Positions 30,883 to 31,178 of a stretch of 31,178 nucleotides of DNA are shown here, piece after piece. Positions within the stretch are counted from its first letter, which is position 1, and the number at the start of each line of letters is the position of its first letter. Source of the stretch: Peptococcaceae bacterium UBA5767 (GTDB lineage: Bacteria; Bacillota; TC1; UBA5767); assembly GCA_002418765.1 (NCBI GenBank), contig DIET01000039.1, positions 1 to 31,178 of the forward strand, given 5' to 3'. The notes under the pieces were generated by a model, which saw only the letters and a program-made list of their open reading frames with translations, had not been told where the DNA came from and ran no database searches. Both the position numbers and the translations under genes were made by a program.

Positions 30883-31156
30883 GTGTGGTCTCTCCTTTGT
30901 CTTTTAACTCAAGCAACCAGCGCATGATACTCTCGAATACACTGGTGTTGATGGAGTAAATGATTTTCTGACCCTGACGTTCATCTGACACCAAGTCAGC
31001 ATGTTTTAGGACGCTAAGATGTCTTGAAATGCTTGGTTGTGAGATATGGAAAGCTTCAGCAATTTCATTGACTGAGAGGTCTCTTTTGGTCAGCATCTCC
31101 AATATTTTTCGCCGTGTAGGGTCAGACAGAGCCTTGAAACTATCGTTGAATGTCAT
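30872..31156 (-). CDS. SdpR-type ArsR-family autorepressor
   Basis: This 94-residue winged-helix regulator has the ArsR fold: ALSDPTRRKILEML, the recognition helix ISQPSISRHLSVLKHADLV and a beta-wing (RQGQKIIYSI). The ELCVCDL metal site of arsenic-type sensors is absent. It therefore matches the SdpR class, which represses its own operon and is titrated by SdpI. It overlaps sdpI by 11 nt, confirming the sdpR-sdpI unit. AAAGGAGG lies directly before ATG 31156. The promoter is at or beyond the window edge. Confidence 0.92.
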   Translation of the reverse strand: MTFNDSFKALSDPTRRKILEMLTKRDLSVNEIAEAFHISQPSISRHLSVLKHADLVSDERQGQKIIYSINTSVFESIMRWLLELKDKGETTHEQ

Positions 31157-31178
31157 GGTCCCTCCTTTATATAGAAGT

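Overview
The window looks like a chromosomal segment of an anaerobic, low-to-moderate GC Firmicute, most likely a member of the Clostridia. The support is a veg gene directly after rsmA (ksgA), a PPi-type phosphofructokinase, a FeoA-fused DtxR-family regulator beside feoB, an SdpR/SdpI pair, strong AGGAGG-type ribosome binding sites and tight operons with 4-35 nt overlaps. Nothing marks it as phage, plasmid or integrative element. There are no rRNA or tRNA genes, IS elements or CRISPR arrays, and no gene-free stretch longer than about 250 bases. I do not assign a genus.

Layout. 1-2.4 kb: the end of an exporter operon, with an HlyD-type adaptor overlapping an MscS-type channel gene. 2.4-3.4 kb (minus): a DnaJ/CbpA-type co-chaperone, divergent from an iron unit at 3.5-6.5 kb made of a DtxR-FeoA fusion regulator, feoB and a small Cys-rich FeoB partner. 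A YgiQ-type radical SAM protein (6.5-8.4 kb) follows. 8.4-11.1 kb (minus): a two-gene locus of unknown function and a PPi-phosphofructokinase. 11.2-14.2 kb: a DUF4015 lipoprotein, a WrbA-like flavoprotein and a flavin reductase, closed by a strong terminator. 14.3-18.2 kb: a serine-centred cluster of a RidA-family protein, a class V aminotransferase, a short 3-phosphoglycerate dehydrogenase and a DUF1015 protein. 18.4-20.8 kb: a MoaD/ThiS-like small protein translationally coupled to an OmpR-family response regulator and its histidine kinase. 20.9-22.1 kb (minus): a class I aminotransferase. 22.2-25.9 kb: a MacB-type ABC exporter (ATPase, permease and an unusually long adaptor). 26-30.1 kb: tex, rsmA, veg and lgt. 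30.2-31.2 kb (minus): sdpR-sdpI.

How the genes may work together. The iron unit senses metal through the regulator and imports Fe(II) through FeoB. The serine cluster would take 3-phosphoglycerate through oxidation and transamination. No recognisable SerB-type phosphatase is present, and the DUF1015 protein occupies that position in the operon. RidA would clear the 2-aminoacrylate that forms when serine is dehydrated. Lgt acylates prolipoproteins such as the DUF4015 lipoprotein. The two-component system may control neighbouring genes: a TGTCA-N6-TGTCA direct repeat resembling a Pho box lies upstream of its operon. The clearest candidates for undescribed biology are the DUF1015-containing serine cluster, the MoaD-like/two-component operon with its repeat, the unknown two-gene locus at 8.4-9.7 kb, and the adaptor with an apparently duplicated core.
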